Shown here: positions 25,085 to 35,927 of the stretch, in pieces
Layout: each line of letters starts with the position of its first letter
How positions within the stretch are numbered: position 1 is the stretch's first letter
From: Ardenticatenaceae bacterium
Lineage (GTDB): Bacteria > Chloroflexota > Anaerolineae > Promineifilales > Promineifilaceae
Assembly: GCA_020634565.1 (NCBI GenBank)
Contig: JACKBN010000011.1
Coordinates: forward strand, 62,001-126,000
Direction: 5' to 3'
Length of the DNA: 64,000 nucleotides
Notes under the pieces: model-generated
Told to the model about the DNA's origin: nothing
Seen by the model: the letters and a program-made list of their open reading frames with translations, nothing else
The model's database searches: none
Made by a program: the position numbers and the translations under genes

Positions 25085-25477
25085 TTACTGTTTACGCAGC
25101 CAATTTTCAGCAGCTTCTACATCATAAAACAGTTTGAATTCATAGTTGGATTTGAAAACGCGCAGCATGGAGACGAGAAATTGCCCTACTTCTGCTTGCA
25201 TACGGTTGTGCACCACAAAAGCCAAGTGGGTGAATCCTGTTACATTGGCAAAGTAGCGCTGGGCGCCAAACGTCAAATCGCTGTTTACACCGTAAGAGAC
25301 AAGCAGCCGAATCTGATCTGATTGGGCCAGATCCCGCACATCGGTAACCATCGCCTGTGCTTCGGCTACATCAATAGAGAGTTGATCGTGTAAGAAAAGG
25401 TAAATAAGGTTATCGGCCTGCTTGGTAATACGGCCGTAACTCATTTCAACAGTTTGGATATTGGAAGTGTTGTTCAT
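25085..25477 (-). CDS. SpoIIAA/STAS-like protein (paralogue A, full length)
   Basis: A 130-residue alpha/beta protein. MSYGRITKQADNLIYLFLHD, SIDVAEAQAMVTDVRDLAQS and TFGAQRYFANVTGFTHLAFV define a fold like the SpoIIAA/STAS-SEC14 group found in many environmental bacteria. The C-terminal EFKLFYDVEAAENWL helix completes it. No function is known; roles as regulators or scaffold are inferred only. The ATG directly follows the stop of the upstream paralogue (TAAATG). Confidence 0.6.
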   Translation of the reverse strand: MNNTSNIQTVEMSYGRITKQADNLIYLFLHDQLSIDVAEAQAMVTDVRDLAQSDQIRLLVSYGVNSDLTFGAQRYFANVTGFTHLAFVVHNRMQAEVGQFLVSMLRVFKSNYEFKLFYDVEAAENWLRKQ

Positions 25478-25786
25478 TTAAATGCTCAAAAGCCAGTTTT
25501 CTGCTTGCAAACGACTCTGCACCACCAGCGCCAGATGGGTTACACCCTCAACGGTTCCCAAATATTTTTGTGCAGAAAAAGTCATATCGTTGTTGCTGCC
25601 TTGAACAATGAGAAATCGCGCCTTGCCAGAATTATCTAGAGATTGCACATCCTGCACAAGCTGTTGCGCCTCCGGTATGTCTATAGAGAGCTCATTATCC
25701 ACGTACAGATAAATAATTCCATTTTCGTGGCGGAACATACGGCCGTAGGCAGCGTTAATCGCAATGTGGGTGGATAGCTGGCTCAT
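25478..25786 (-). CDS. SpoIIAA/STAS-like protein (paralogue B, internally deleted)
   Basis: A 102-residue paralogue of the next gene, starting at MSQLSTHIAINAAYGRM behind an AGCATC-rich leader; a longer start at 25864 is less likely. It ends LQAENWLLSI. In paralogue A the same two words, QAE and AENWL, are 28 residues apart, so this copy appears to have lost that part by recombination between CAAGCAGAA and GCTGAAAA-like microhomology. The final helix is missing, which may change or abolish folding. Confidence 0.6.
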   Translation of the reverse strand: MSQLSTHIAINAAYGRMFRHENGIIYLYVDNELSIDIPEAQQLVQDVQSLDNSGKARFLIVQGSNNDMTFSAQKYLGTVEGVTHLALVVQSRLQAENWLLSI

Positions 25787-26075
25787 GATGCTCCCCGAAA
25801 ATGATGTTTCTAAACTTGGAACAGTTGGCAATGCGCAAAGAATTTTCAAAAATAGATTGCCCAAGTTGCCAATTGTTTGTGTAAAAGGGGAAATTCAATG
25901 CATCTTGTTTTTGCGAAATTTCTCACCTTTACAAAAATATCACATACAGTTTAAGAGATGCTCAGTGAGGGTCAATATGACATCAGCCCTAAACTGAGGA
26001 GATTAGTTTGATTTGGTCTGGCGAATATAGGCAATTGGGCGTTGGCGGCGTATCATCAAGCAGAAGGGAGATGGT

Positions 26076-26981
26076 ATGAAAAAGATTTTGGTTTGTGGAC
26101 ACACCAATATAGAAACGACGCTGGCAATTGAGGCGTTTCCTATAGCCTATTCGCCGATGCGCTACCCATTTTTTGGCATTCAAACGGCCGTTGCCGGAGT
26201 CGGCTACAACATTACCAAGGCGCTGACCACGCTGGGCAGTTCGGTGAACTTTCTCACGTTGGTGGGGGAAGATTTGTTTGGGCAGCAAATCCGGCAGCAA
26301 GCCGCCGCCGACGGTATCGCCACTGATTACATCGTGGCTGGGATGCCGCAAACCGCCCAATCTGTGATTTTGTATGATAAGCAAGGGAAGCGGCAGGGCA
26401 ACACCGATTTGAAGGATATTCAAGAACGCGCCTACCCGCCGGATCATTTTCAGCAAGCCCTTCAGGAAAGCGATCTGGCGATTTTGTGCAATATCAATTA
26501 CACACGGCCGTTTCTCGCCCAGGCTCAACAAGCAGGCGTTCCCATTGCCACCGACGTTCACACCATTGCCACTTTGGACGATGAGTACAATCGCGACTAC
26601 ATGGCCGCGGCCACCATCCTTTTCATGAGCGACGAGCGCCTGCCGCTGCCGCCTGAGCAGTGGGCCAAGAAAGTGCAAAATGCGTTTGGCACTGAAATTG
26701 TGGTGATTGGTTTAGGGGCAGAAGGTGCCTTGCTGGCTGTAAAATCGGACAACTTTTGCGAACGGCTCCCTGCCGTGCAAACGCGCCCCGTCGTCAACAC
26801 CATTGGCGCAGGCGACGCTCTTTTCTCTTCTTTCAACCATTTCTACCGTGCCAGCTACGACCCATACACCGCTTTGCCAAAAGCGATTCTCTTCGCCTCC
26901 TACAAAATTGGCAGTGAAGGTGCCGCCGCAGGCTTTCTGTCAGCGGCAGAAGTAGAAGAATTGGCGCTAAAAAGCAATTAG
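26076..26981 (+). CDS. PfkB-family sugar/nucleoside kinase
   Basis: This 301-residue kinase opens with MKKILVCGHTNIETTL, has the N-terminal GVGYNITKALTTLG glycine motif, and the PfkB signature 2 VVNTIGAGDALFSSF, where the Asp of GAGDA is the catalytic base. PfkB enzymes phosphorylate ribose, fructose-phosphate, adenosine or related substrates; this sequence does not settle which. ATG 26076 follows AGAAGGGAGATGGT. It is convergent with the gene at 26995. Confidence 0.87.
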   Translation: MKKILVCGHTNIETTLAIEAFPIAYSPMRYPFFGIQTAVAGVGYNITKALTTLGSSVNFLTLVGEDLFGQQIRQQAAADGIATDYIVAGMPQTAQSVILYDKQGKRQGNTDLKDIQERAYPPDHFQQALQESDLAILCNINYTRPFLAQAQQAGVPIATDVHTIATLDDEYNRDYMAAATILFMSDERLPLPPEQWAKKVQNAFGTEIVVIGLGAEGALLAVKSDNFCERLPAVQTRPVVNTIGAGDALFSSFNHFYRASYDPYTALPKAILFASYKIGSEGAAAGFLSAAEVEELALKSN

Positions 26982-26994
26982 TGGCGCTTTTTAA

Positions 26995-27452
26995 TTATCG
27001 TTTGATGCGTGTAGCCTGGCTGCGCAAATCCACAAAGATGGGGTGCAGGCAGGTAATGACCTCTGCCATGCGTTGGCCAATTTGGGCCTGATGGGCAGCC
27101 GTATACCCTTCCAGGGCACAACCTCGTATATTTTGGTCCAGCCCTTGTCCCACATTTCGGCCTCAAATGATTCTCCCAGCGTGTCTTTAATTTCAAACAG
27201 ATGGCGGCGAAACCCGTTCAGCAAAAAGCGGTTTAATTGCTTGTCGTTAGACTCAAAATGAAAGCCAATTTCCCATGCCTCGCGCCGGGCGACGCGTGAC
27301 AGCTCATAGTGCAGGCGAGTTTCACCAAAATGGAATTGGATGATCCAGCGCCACGGCTGCCGCACCTGAATGGTTTGCAGCTTTTGGGGCAGGTGGGGAA
27401 TCAGCACATCGGGCAAGGTTTGCAGAAATTTTTGCTGGGATAGCGTTTTCAT
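26995..27452 (-). pseudogene. Hypothetical protein, frameshifted near its end
   Basis: Starting at MKTLSQQKFLQTLPDVLIPH, the reading runs to WTKIYEVVPW and then leaves frame. Restoring one G at about 27112 (TGGGAAGG) gives EGYTAAHQAQIGQRMAEVI and then HPIFVDLRSQATRIKR and a stop at 26995, for about 152 residues in total. The open frame without correction ends at 26991 with an unrelated tail. I do not recognise the family; it looks like a small alpha/beta protein. A one-base deletion or a consensus error is equally possible. Confidence 0.65.
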
Positions 27453-27709
27453 CAAGGCCAGTTTACCCAGAATACGGCCGTAAAACCACCCATTTCCTCT
27501 CCGGCGGCTGTTCGTTTTTTCACGCAATTTATGCGTAGTACATAGGTCGAATTGATTACAATGAGAACCGATACACAATGTTATGAGGTGTATCAGCCCT
27601 TTTTAGCTTGTCTGCTGGTACACAACATTGTGGGAAACGGCCGTTAACCAAGGCAAAAGCGCCGTACCAAACTGAAGTATGAGAACAATAAATAATCAGG
27701 GGAAGACCC

Positions 27710-29468
27710 ATGAGTAATCAATTAGTTGAAAGACAAGAAGCCCGACTCGCTGCTCTGTATGAAGTGAGCTCCCGCTTAGGGAAATCTCTGGACCTGGGCG
27801 AAGTGCTCAACCAGGTCATGGATTCGATTATCCAGCTCACCGGGGCCGAGCGCGGCTTTTTGATGCTGTATGATGCTGAAAATGGCAGCCTGCAAACCCG
27901 CGCGGCTCGCAACTTCGATCAGGAAACCATCGAGGCCGATGCCGTCAATATCAGCCATACGGTCATTGAGCGAGCCATTAACACGGGCGAGGCATCCTGT
28001 CCAGCAATGCCCAGGAAGATGACCGCTTTTCTGGGCGTGAGAGCGTGGTGGGCTATCAGCTGCGCTCCATTATGTGTGCACCGCTGCGCGTGCGCGGGCA
28101 AACGCTGGGCGCTGTTTACGTAGACAATCGCCTTTTCAGCGGCGTGTTTGAGAAAGATGATCTGGGTTTGCTGGTCACATTTGCCAATCAGGCGGCGATT
28201 GCCATTGATAATGCCCGCCTCTTTACCCAAACCGACCAGGCGCTGGCGCGCCGTGTTGAGGAGCTGTCGCTTTTCCAGCGTATTGACCAGCAGCTGAACC
28301 GCTCGCTGGAGCTGAACCAGGTACTCAGCCTCTCGCTCAACTGGGCCATTGCCCTGACCAACGCCGCCGGTGGCTCGATTGGCTTGTTTGAAGAAGTAAA
28401 GAGCGACGATGAAAATGGCAGCGACCCCGCAAACAATAAGATTTTGCGGCTCATGGTTTTCCGAGGTGAAGAAGAGCACAGCGAAGATCGGCTGGTTGCT
28501 CTGGATCATGCCATCGTGCGAAAAATCATGAAGGACGGCCGTTCCGTACTCACCCGCAACGTCACCGAAGAAGAATCTGTTGATGGGACGCCTGCCAGCA
28601 TGCAGCTTGCCGTGCCCATTCAGCAAGATGGGGAGATCACCGGGCTTATCACCCTGGAAACCCAACAAAATATCGAAATCAACCGGGAAGATATTGCCTT
28701 TGTGGAGCGTCTGTCCGATCGGGCGGCTGTGGCCATCAAAAATGCCAAGCTGTACGAAGCCATTCAGGATGCCAACAAGGCTAAAAGTGAGTTTATCTCT
28801 CTGGTGGCGCATGAACTGCGCGTGCCCATGACATCCATCAAAGGGTACACCGATTTGATGAATGCCGGGCTGGCTGGCCCGTTAAGCGACCAGCAAAAGC
28901 AGTTCCTGGAAGTCATTCGCCGCAATCTCAGCCGGATGAGTTCGCTGATTAGCGATTTGTCGGACATCAATCACATTGAAAGCGGCCGTATGAAGTTTGA
29001 CCTTAAGCCATTTGACCTGCGCGAAGTGGTGGGGACGTGGCCGACAGCCTGCGCGAGCGCATCGAGAATCGGGAGCAAACCCTGCACATCGAGATTGAAG
29101 ATGATCTACCAGAGGTTTTTGCGGACACCACCCGCATTGCCCAGGTGGTATCTAATTTGATGAGCAACGCCAACAAGTACACGCAAGATGGTGGTGACAT
29201 TACGCTGCGTGCCTGGCCAAACGGCCGTTACGCCTACGTCAGCATTCAGGACAATGGTCTGGGCATCTCCGAAGAAAACCAGCAGAAGCTGTTTACCCAA
29301 TTCTTCCGCGCCGAGGACAAAGAGGTGCGCGCCCAGGCTGGTTGGGGTCTCGGACTTTCCATTGTGCGCCGCATGGTGGAAGCGCAAAATGGCGAAATCA
29401 CCTTCGAAAGTAAATTAGGGGAAGGCAGTACATTTACATTTACCGTTCCTTTGGCTAATATGGAGTAA
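27710..29468 (+). pseudogene. GAF-GAF sensor histidine kinase with two frameshifts
   Basis: Three readings form one soluble kinase of about 586 residues: GAF1 (YEVSSRLGKSLDLGEVLNQV), GAF2 (FQRIDQQLNRSLELNQVLSL), HisKA with His in LVAHELRVPMTSIKGY (codon 28810-28812), and an HATPase with NANKYTQDGG, DNGLGISEEN and GWGLGLSIVRRM. One G is missing at about 27991 (GAG-GGC to GAGGCA), and one at the G run 29031-29034 (GTGGTGGGGGAC expected). Adding both bases gives an unbroken frame. Start ATG 27710 follows GGGGAAGACCC. If the indels are real, the kinase is dead. Confidence 0.88.
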
Positions 29469-29518
29469 TGCAGATAAAGTTAGCAGCGCCCGTTAAGTCA
29501 AAGTGAGGAAGGTGAATC

Positions 29519-29839
29519 ATGGAAGAAAAGTCATCGGGATTCAAATTGTTGTTGAGCTATGAAGTCGATGACGCACACCTGCAAGCATACCAGCAGTTTG
29601 TCATGCAGCGGTATGTGCCTGCCATGCAAATGATGGGCTTTCAGGTAAGCGAAGTATGGCATACTGCCTACGGCGATGCGCCTAACCGTCTGGTAGGTTT
29701 TGTCTGTCGTGAACGCCAAACATTGGATGATCTCCTGGAAAATGAGATGTGGCTGACGCTGAACAGCCAGTTAGAGCAATATGTCTCAGAATTCTATTAT
29801 AAAGTCGTTCCCTATCAGCGGGGTGTCTTTCAGATGTAA
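29519..29839 (+). CDS. Hypothetical protein (106 residues)
   Basis: Small soluble protein with the layout of a dimeric alpha/beta-barrel: LLLSYEVDDAHLQAYQQFV, then GFQVSEVWHTAYGDAPNRLV, then LENEMWLTLNSQLEQYVSEF. The Tyr/Trp-rich pattern is reminiscent of NIPSNAP-like or ABM-type proteins, but I do not assign a family. ATG 29519 follows GGAAGGTGAATC. It lies 50 bp after the kinase gene and could be in its operon. Confidence 0.6.
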   Translation: MEEKSSGFKLLLSYEVDDAHLQAYQQFVMQRYVPAMQMMGFQVSEVWHTAYGDAPNRLVGFVCRERQTLDDLLENEMWLTLNSQLEQYVSEFYYKVVPYQRGVFQM

Positions 29840-29901
29840 CCGGTAGCCTCAGTGATAACGTTGACCTTATCACTGGAAAAGCATAAACGCTCTTTGTAGT
29901 A

Positions 29902-30503
29902 ATGAAAAAACATAAATTGCTGCTCTACGATCAAATGAGCCGCCGGATGCGCGGAAACTGCTCTGGCTGGGTTTGATTTTGCTCGTCCTGGCGGTGGTTG
30001 ATCTGGTACGGCCGTTCCTCGGTACCTACTTTTACCTGCTCTGGCTGGTCATCGGATTGGTGGCCGTGCTGTGGGTTTATTACGGCATTCTGCTGCGCCG
30101 GGCCGGCGTGGTTGTCACGCCCCACTATTTGCTGCTTCAGGGTCCATTGCGCGGCGTAAAGATTAGCTACGGCCGTATGGATACCGTCACCTCCACCCAA
30201 ATGAGCCAGCATTACGATTTCAATACCCTCAAAGCGCGCGAACGCAGCCTGGTTAAACCATTCATCGGCGCGACGTGCAGCTTTGTGAATATGCACAGCT
30301 GGCCCAAAACATTAAACCAGCGCACCCTCTGGTTTCCGCGCCTGCTCTTTGGTGTGCGCCGCCAAGGGCTGCTGCTGGCCAGCCCCAACTGGATGCAGCT
30401 CAATCGCGACATCGAAGAAGCCCGCCGCAAATGGCACGATGCCCGCCAACAAAAAACCAAGAAAGACGGCCGTTCCCTCGCCGCCCAAATCCTCGATTTA
30501 TAA
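29902..30503 (+). pseudogene. Membrane protein with PH-like domain, probably frameshifted near its start
   Basis: From ATG 29902 the frame reads MKKHKLLLYDQMSRRMRG and hits a stop. Adding one G at 29951-29954 joins it to KLLWLGLILLVLAVVDLVRP, two membrane helices, and then VVVTPHYLLLQGPLRGVKIS, a bacterial PH-like domain, for about 200 residues. Without correction only a TTG start at 29973 is available, which would begin inside the first membrane helix. Function unknown. Confidence 0.6.
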
Positions 30504-30630
30504 TCTGTCCATACCCCAATCGTAGCCCAAACAACGCCCCATCATTCAGACGCGCCACCCATTTTTTGCCACAATAAAGGCGATAACTTGCGGAAATACG
30601 GCCGTTTCCCTCACGGCATTGGAGCGTCTC

Positions 30631-32695
30631 ATGAAGGCAACATCAAAATGGTTCACAATTTGCTTGCTGTGTCTGCTTAGCTTGGCCGCCTGCACGCCGC
30701 CTGCCGAAACCGTTGAAGTAACCCGCCCTGTGGTTGTTACTGATGCGGCAACGGCCGTTCCCGCCACCGCTGAAACTGAAACCCCACCACGGCTACAGAC
30801 GAACCAACCGCAACGGCCGTTGCCGAGCAACCAACAACAGTCCCAACCCCGGCGGCTACCGTTGAGCAATCAACGGCCGTTCCCACCGCCGATGCAACAG
30901 ATCTCACCCTCAACGGATTGGCCACGCTGGTCTACGCCACCTTGCCACCTGGGGCATTTGAGCGCGTCTACACCTGGCCGCTTACCGTTCCCGCCGGCGA
31001 ACGGCCGTTGTGGGTTGCCTACACCATTGGCTACCTCCATTACGGCGCAAACCCTGTCGTTGGTCACTTTGTGGCGATTTACACCCAGGAAGACGGCCGT
31101 TGGCAGGAAGTTGCTTACCAATCGCTCCATGCCGAGCCAGTTGAAGGCGAAACCATTGGCTTCGGGCCAGAAATTATCTTTGAAGAGAGCCTTGAGCAGG
31201 TAGCGTTCACGCCGGGAGACACAGCCAACCTCTGGCTGATTATGGAAGGCGGCGTTGGGGCGCACAGCGGCATTTTCCAGCTGCTGCGGTTTGATGGTAC
31301 CACGCTACACATCGAAAAAACGGCCGTTAATTCCAGCCCCGACGTTAGCTTTCTGGAAGATTTGAACGGCGACGGCACACCGGAACTAATTTTGCAGCAG
31401 CACGATTATTACGTTTTCTGCTATGCCTGCGGCGTGCGTTACCTCAAGTTTGACGTCTACAATTGGGACAATGCCTCCCAACAACTTTTTGCCCCAACGC
31501 TCCAGCCGCTGCCAGCCGCCGTACAAAACCATCCTGCCTACCAGCCCAACAACCGTGCCGTAGAATTAGCCACTGCCGGACTGTGGCCGGACGCGCTGGC
31601 GCAAATTGAATGGGCGGAACAGGCAGCTTTGGGGACGGCCGTTCCCGACCACGCCGCGATTTTGCAATGGAATGCCACCCTGATTCGCCTGTATGAACAA
31701 GCGTATCGCGAGGAGCTGGCTTGGACGCCTTACCCGTTACTCACCAACATCTTCTACGGCGATTACGCCGCCGCACTGAACATCGTGCGTGGCTACGGCA
31801 GCGAGCAAATCTTCACCACGGCTTCGCCGCTCATTCAAGGCACTGTGGCCGAGAGCAACGAGCAATGGTTGGCCGATTACCTTTTGCAGCAAAGTAGCGC
31901 TGCCATCGCCGTGCCCAATCTGGACACAACGACGCTCGCCGCCGCTTACTACTTCCACGCCTGGGGCACCTACCTGCAAAACCCGGCCGACGCCCAAATT
32001 ACGGCCGATTTACAGCAAGCCGCCAGCCTATCCCCCAATGAGCCACTTTTTAACCAGGTAGCCCCGCCCGATGTCAATCGCATCCAGTTTGGCCCTGGCG
32101 AAACGGCCGCATTGCTCGAAGGGGATCTGCCTGCCCAAGGCAGTGACGTTTACGTGCTCTCGGCGCAAGCCGGGCAAAACATGATGGTCATGCTCACGGT
32201 TCCCGATGAAGCTGCGCGCATCACCGTGCAAGACAGCGCGGGCAACTACCTGAATGGACAGATGGCCAGCACTTTGTGGCAAGGCACCCTGCCTGAATCG
32301 GGTGATTATGTGATTCGGGTGATTGGTAGCGAAACGGCCGCTTCGGCAGGCTCAGGGCAGGCTGTTTCCTACAGTCTGCAAGTCATCATTCCCCAACGCA
32401 TTACGTTTGCGCCGGGAACCACTTCTGCCACCATCGAAGGGGATGTGGCTGCCTACGAAGCGGATGATTACATTTTGGCGGCTCAGGAAGGCCAAACGAT
32501 GCGCGTCAGCATCACCTCGCCTGGGGCCAACGTGCTGCTCACCATCGTGGGCGCAGATGGCATTCCGTTGACCAACGGCAATATGTCTGGCGCCACCACC
32601 TGGCAGGGGAACTGCCCGCCACGCAAGATTACACCATCCGCGCCATCGGCACGCTGGAGCCGAACAGCTATACGCTTACCGTTACCATCGAGTAA
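30631..32695 (+). pseudogene. Lipoprotein with tandem PPC-like repeats, two frameshifts
   Basis: Starts at ATG 30631 with lipobox LSLAAC, then a Thr/Ala/Pro linker. One C is missing from the run at 30782-30785 (the linker should read ETPTTATDEPTATAVAEQ). The main part has a beta-propeller-like segment (GRWQEVAYQSLHAEPVEGE) and two C-terminal repeats, DVYVLSAQAGQNMMVMLTV and DDYILAAQEGQTMRVSITS, like pre-peptidase C-terminal domains. One G is missing at 32606-32609; with it the protein ends TYTLTVTIE-like at 32693-32695, about 688 residues. The apparent 1200-residue reading that fuses this gene to the next is an artefact of that lost base. Confidence 0.8.
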
Positions 32696-32747
32696 AACGA
32701 CGTCGGTCGGATTGCCAATCCGACCCACAAGCACAAAGGAGAAAATC

Positions 32748-34520
32748 ATGAAACTCCGAAAAATTATCTTGTTCTATTTGATTTTCCTGGGATTGGCTGC
32801 CTGCCGACCAACGATTCCTGCAGCAATCCCAATGGCCACGCCAACGGCCGTTCCTCCCACCACCACGCCCGCCATCAACGAAGTTGAGGTAGAAGTCACC
32901 AGAGTTGTCGGCACGCCCTTACCGACTGCTACCATCGCCCCTTGCACGCCGCTGCTAGCGGGAATGCGCCTCATCATCAGCATGGCCGAACAGCCGCGCA
33001 CCGTTTTGCTAGAGGTCGAAGGGTTGCTGCCAGAAGACAAACCGATTTTGCTGCTCAACGGCCGTTCCTCAGCCTACACCACTGACAGGGCAAACCCAAT
33101 CGGACCAGACGCTCATTATCAGGAAAGCCTGTATCTGGGTGAGGCAGATGAGGGCAACAGTTGGAATGGCCAGGTCATCCACCAGCGCGGGGCTGTTTGT
33201 TTTGAATTCACCTTTCCTCTCAGCGAACCGCTGGTGATAGAAGCCGCAGCCGAGCCAGAGCCCACGCCGGAAATTGCCGCCCAAACCCAAAGCAGCGGCC
33301 ACAGCACCCAACCTGTCATCTCCGCCGATGGTAGCGTGATTGCCTTTACCTCGATGGGCGCACTCATCCCAGGTACACGCCCCGATTGGTCCGCCTACGC
33401 CTACGACGTAACCACAGGCCAAACTGAACTGCTCAGCATCCGGCACGATGGCCAGCCCGTCTACGACCCCATTTATGCGGTGGCACTGTCGGCAGACGGC
33501 CGTTTCGCCGCCTACTACTCCTTCGATGGGGAAATCACCCCCGATGACCCCGACCTTTGCACCGATGGTGATTGGACCGAGCTGTGTGAAGATTTGTTTA
33601 TTTACGATCGGCAAACCGGCGCAATCGAGCGCATTCCCGTGGGGCGTCCCTCTGGGTTGGGCAAGTCTTACACCATTTCCTTGTCGGCAGACGGCCGTTA
33701 CGTTGCGTACGATGGCCTGCAAATTTACGACCGGCAAACGGGTGAGATGCTCAATATCTTTGCCGAGCCGCCCAATGGCTCTACCTTCGCCCCAGCCTTT
33801 GCCGCCAACGGCGACATCGCCTTCGTTTCCAACGCCAGCAACCTGGTGCCCAACGACACCAACGAAACGTACGACGTGTTTGTCTGGGAAGCGGCCACGG
33901 GGCAAATCAGCCGCGTCAGCACCGCCAGCGACGGTGGCGAGAGCGACGATGTGAGCGGTGCACAGCCATTTCATGAGGGCATTGGGGAATCGCTAGCCAT
34001 TTCGGCAGACGGCCGTTTCCTGGCCTTCACCTCCCTCGGCACCAGCCTCACCGCTGACGAATTGAGCCAATGCGATGATTATCGCGGCTTCACCCGCGCC
34101 TGCTACGCCCTCTACCTGCACGACCGGCAAACGGGCGAAACGCGCCTGGCGGTTAATGGGGATGGGGACAGCTTGCAGCCCGCGCTTTCGGCAGACGGCC
34201 GTTACCTGACCTTCACCTCGATGGCCCAAAACTTACTGCCCAACACCCCCGCCTGCGATGTGCCCGCCCTGACAGTTTGTGGCCAAATTTACCGGCTAGA
34301 TACGCAAACTGGCGAGCTGCAACTGATTAGCCAGGCCACAAATGGTGCATGGGCCAACAGCGGCAGCACCCATCCGCAGCTTTCGGCAGACGGCCGTTTC
34401 ATCACCTTCTCCTCAGAAGCCAGCAACCTCGTCCCCAACGACACCAACGCCGTCAGCGATATTTTCCGCTATGACACCGTCACTGGCGAAATGATTCGAG
34501 TGAGTTTGGTACAACCATGA
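32748..34520 (+). CDS. Lipoprotein with TolB/WD40-like beta-propeller repeats
   Basis: The 590-residue product begins at ATG 32748 (SD AAAGGAGAAAATC), with lipobox LGLAAC and a Pro/Thr linker. From about residue 185 it has repeated blades: SADGSVIAFTSMGALIPG, LSADGRFAAYYSFDG, LSADGRYVAYDG, ISADGRFLAFTSLG, LSADGRYLTFTSMAQN and LSADGRFITFSSEASN, each with following VPNDTN and DRQTGE segments. This is the PD40/TolB-type propeller. Five of the DGR words are written with the CGGCCG palindrome. Several Cys pairs suggest an extracytoplasmic location. Confidence 0.85.
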   Translation: MKLRKIILFYLIFLGLAACRPTIPAAIPMATPTAVPPTTTPAINEVEVEVTRVVGTPLPTATIAPCTPLLAGMRLIISMAEQPRTVLLEVEGLLPEDKPILLLNGRSSAYTTDRANPIGPDAHYQESLYLGEADEGNSWNGQVIHQRGAVCFEFTFPLSEPLVIEAAAEPEPTPEIAAQTQSSGHSTQPVISADGSVIAFTSMGALIPGTRPDWSAYAYDVTTGQTELLSIRHDGQPVYDPIYAVALSADGRFAAYYSFDGEITPDDPDLCTDGDWTELCEDLFIYDRQTGAIERIPVGRPSGLGKSYTISLSADGRYVAYDGLQIYDRQTGEMLNIFAEPPNGSTFAPAFAANGDIAFVSNASNLVPNDTNETYDVFVWEAATGQISRVSTASDGGESDDVSGAQPFHEGIGESLAISADGRFLAFTSLGTSLTADELSQCDDYRGFTRACYALYLHDRQTGETRLAVNGDGDSLQPALSADGRYLTFTSMAQNLLPNTPACDVPALTVCGQIYRLDTQTGELQLISQATNGAWANSGSTHPQLSADGRFITFSSEASNLVPNDTNAVSDIFRYDTVTGEMIRVSLVQP

Positions 34521-34531
34521 TTCATTTCCCC

Positions 34532-34615
34532 GGAAACTCAAAGTTTCCGGGGAAATATGTGGAGAACAAAAAGTAACTTGAGAACAAATCCCTCATTAGC
34601 TCTTTTTGTTCTCCT
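34532..34615. repeat. Two inverted repeats after the TolB-like gene
   Basis: TTTCCCCGGAAAC pairs with GTTTCCGGGGAAA around a short loop. Then GGAGAACAAAAAG pairs with CTTTTTGTTCTCC about 40 bp later. Beyond them AAAGTAATTTTC and GAAAATTACTT form a third arm pair to about 34670. They probably mark the transcript end. Confidence 0.6.
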
Positions 34616-34734
34616 GAAAGTAATTTTCATTTGCCCGATTGGCATTCACGATATTTATTGAAAATTACTTAAGCCCCTCCAGGAAAACGGATAAATTCGT
34701 CTGGGTCTGACCAACGAGTGTGGAAAGGGTTCAT

Positions 34735-35927
34735 TTACGGCCGTACCTCCTCACCCGTTGTCAAATCCCAAACCAGTGGCTCGCCCTCAGCATCCAGCAA
34801 AATAATCTGCTCGCCTTCGACCAGCCAGCCCACAATCTGGGCATCCCGCCAGCGGGGCAGCGATGGGTCATCCAGCACGTAGCGCAGCTGTTCAGACAGC
34901 GCATACGCCGTCACTTCTCGGTACGGCCGTTCCGTTTGCAACAGCAAAATCCGGTGCTGCGGCGACCAAAATAGCTGGGAAATGCCTTCCGGGGCAAATG
35001 GCGAACCGTTTGGGTACGTGAGGCTGAAGGGGTCACTGCCAAACGGCCGTTCCGCATCAAAATAGCTACTTCGATTTAGCGGCACTAGCAGCAGTTGTTC
35101 GTCTGCCACGAACAAAATCTCATTCACTAAATCCCAAACCGGCGGCCCGATCATCTCTGGCGATAGCATCCCTTCGGTTAACAGCTCTGTGGGGCCATCG
35201 AACCAGTTCACCAGCAGCAAATCGGCCCCGCGTTTGTAGGCAATTAGTTTGCCAGGGCCGCCGTCTGCGGGCGGCGGCAGATGCCGGGGATGCAGGAAAA
35301 CGTTGGCGAAACGTCGCGGGCTACCACATCTAGCTCCGCGTTGGCCACGGGCATCATCAGGTTTAAACGGCCGTCTGCCACCACACTCACCACCGGACGC
35401 AGCGAACACCAGGCCATCGCCGCGACTCCCTCTGGCAGCAGCGTCAGCGTCTCCTTGCTGCGAAAATCGTACACACGCAAATCAGTTGTCTGGTAGCTGC
35501 CAGCCATTTGCCACGGCCGTTCGCCAAAATAGAGCAATCCCCGTTCGCCGTCGTAGGCAAATACCGTGTGCGGCGCGATGGGCAGCGACTGCCACGTTAC
35601 TGTCTCGCCCGTCTGGATGAGAAACGGCCGTTCGCCATTCGCATCCGGCCGCCACCACACATTATTCGGCCAGATGCCCGCTGGTGAATCTTGCACCCGC
35701 GTCACATACGCCTCCGGCAGAATGTGCGGTGCGGGCGTGGCCGTGGCTGCTGGTGTCGCGGTGGCTGTTGGAACGGCCGTTCCCGTTACAGTGGCGGGAA
35801 GGGTCGCTATCGTGGCTGTTGGCGAAGGTTGTGGCGGAACGGCCGTCGGCACCTCAGCAACCGGCCCGCCACAGCCCCACAAGCCAGCAAAAACCAGCAG
35901 CCACCAAAGCAGGCTAACCTTGCCCAT
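34735..35927 (-). pseudogene. Lipoprotein, propeller-like, frameshifted
   Basis: The first part (start complement of 35927, lipobox LWGCGG, Thr/Ala/Pro linker) reads GERGLLYFGERPWQM and PVVSVVADGRLNLMMPV up to VSPTFS. A base is missing at about 35293; with it the frame continues WHPRHLPPPADGGPGKLIAY to the end VWDLTTGEEVRP, for about 397 residues. Repeated VWDL and FAYD segments suggest a beta-propeller. It overlaps the small membrane gene upstream by 14 bp. Confidence 0.75.

Noticed and set aside
30918..34520. One 1200-residue lipoprotein
   Set aside because: The reading fuses two genes through a lost base in a G run at 32606-32609. A second signal peptide, lipobox and ribosome binding site start a new gene at 32748.
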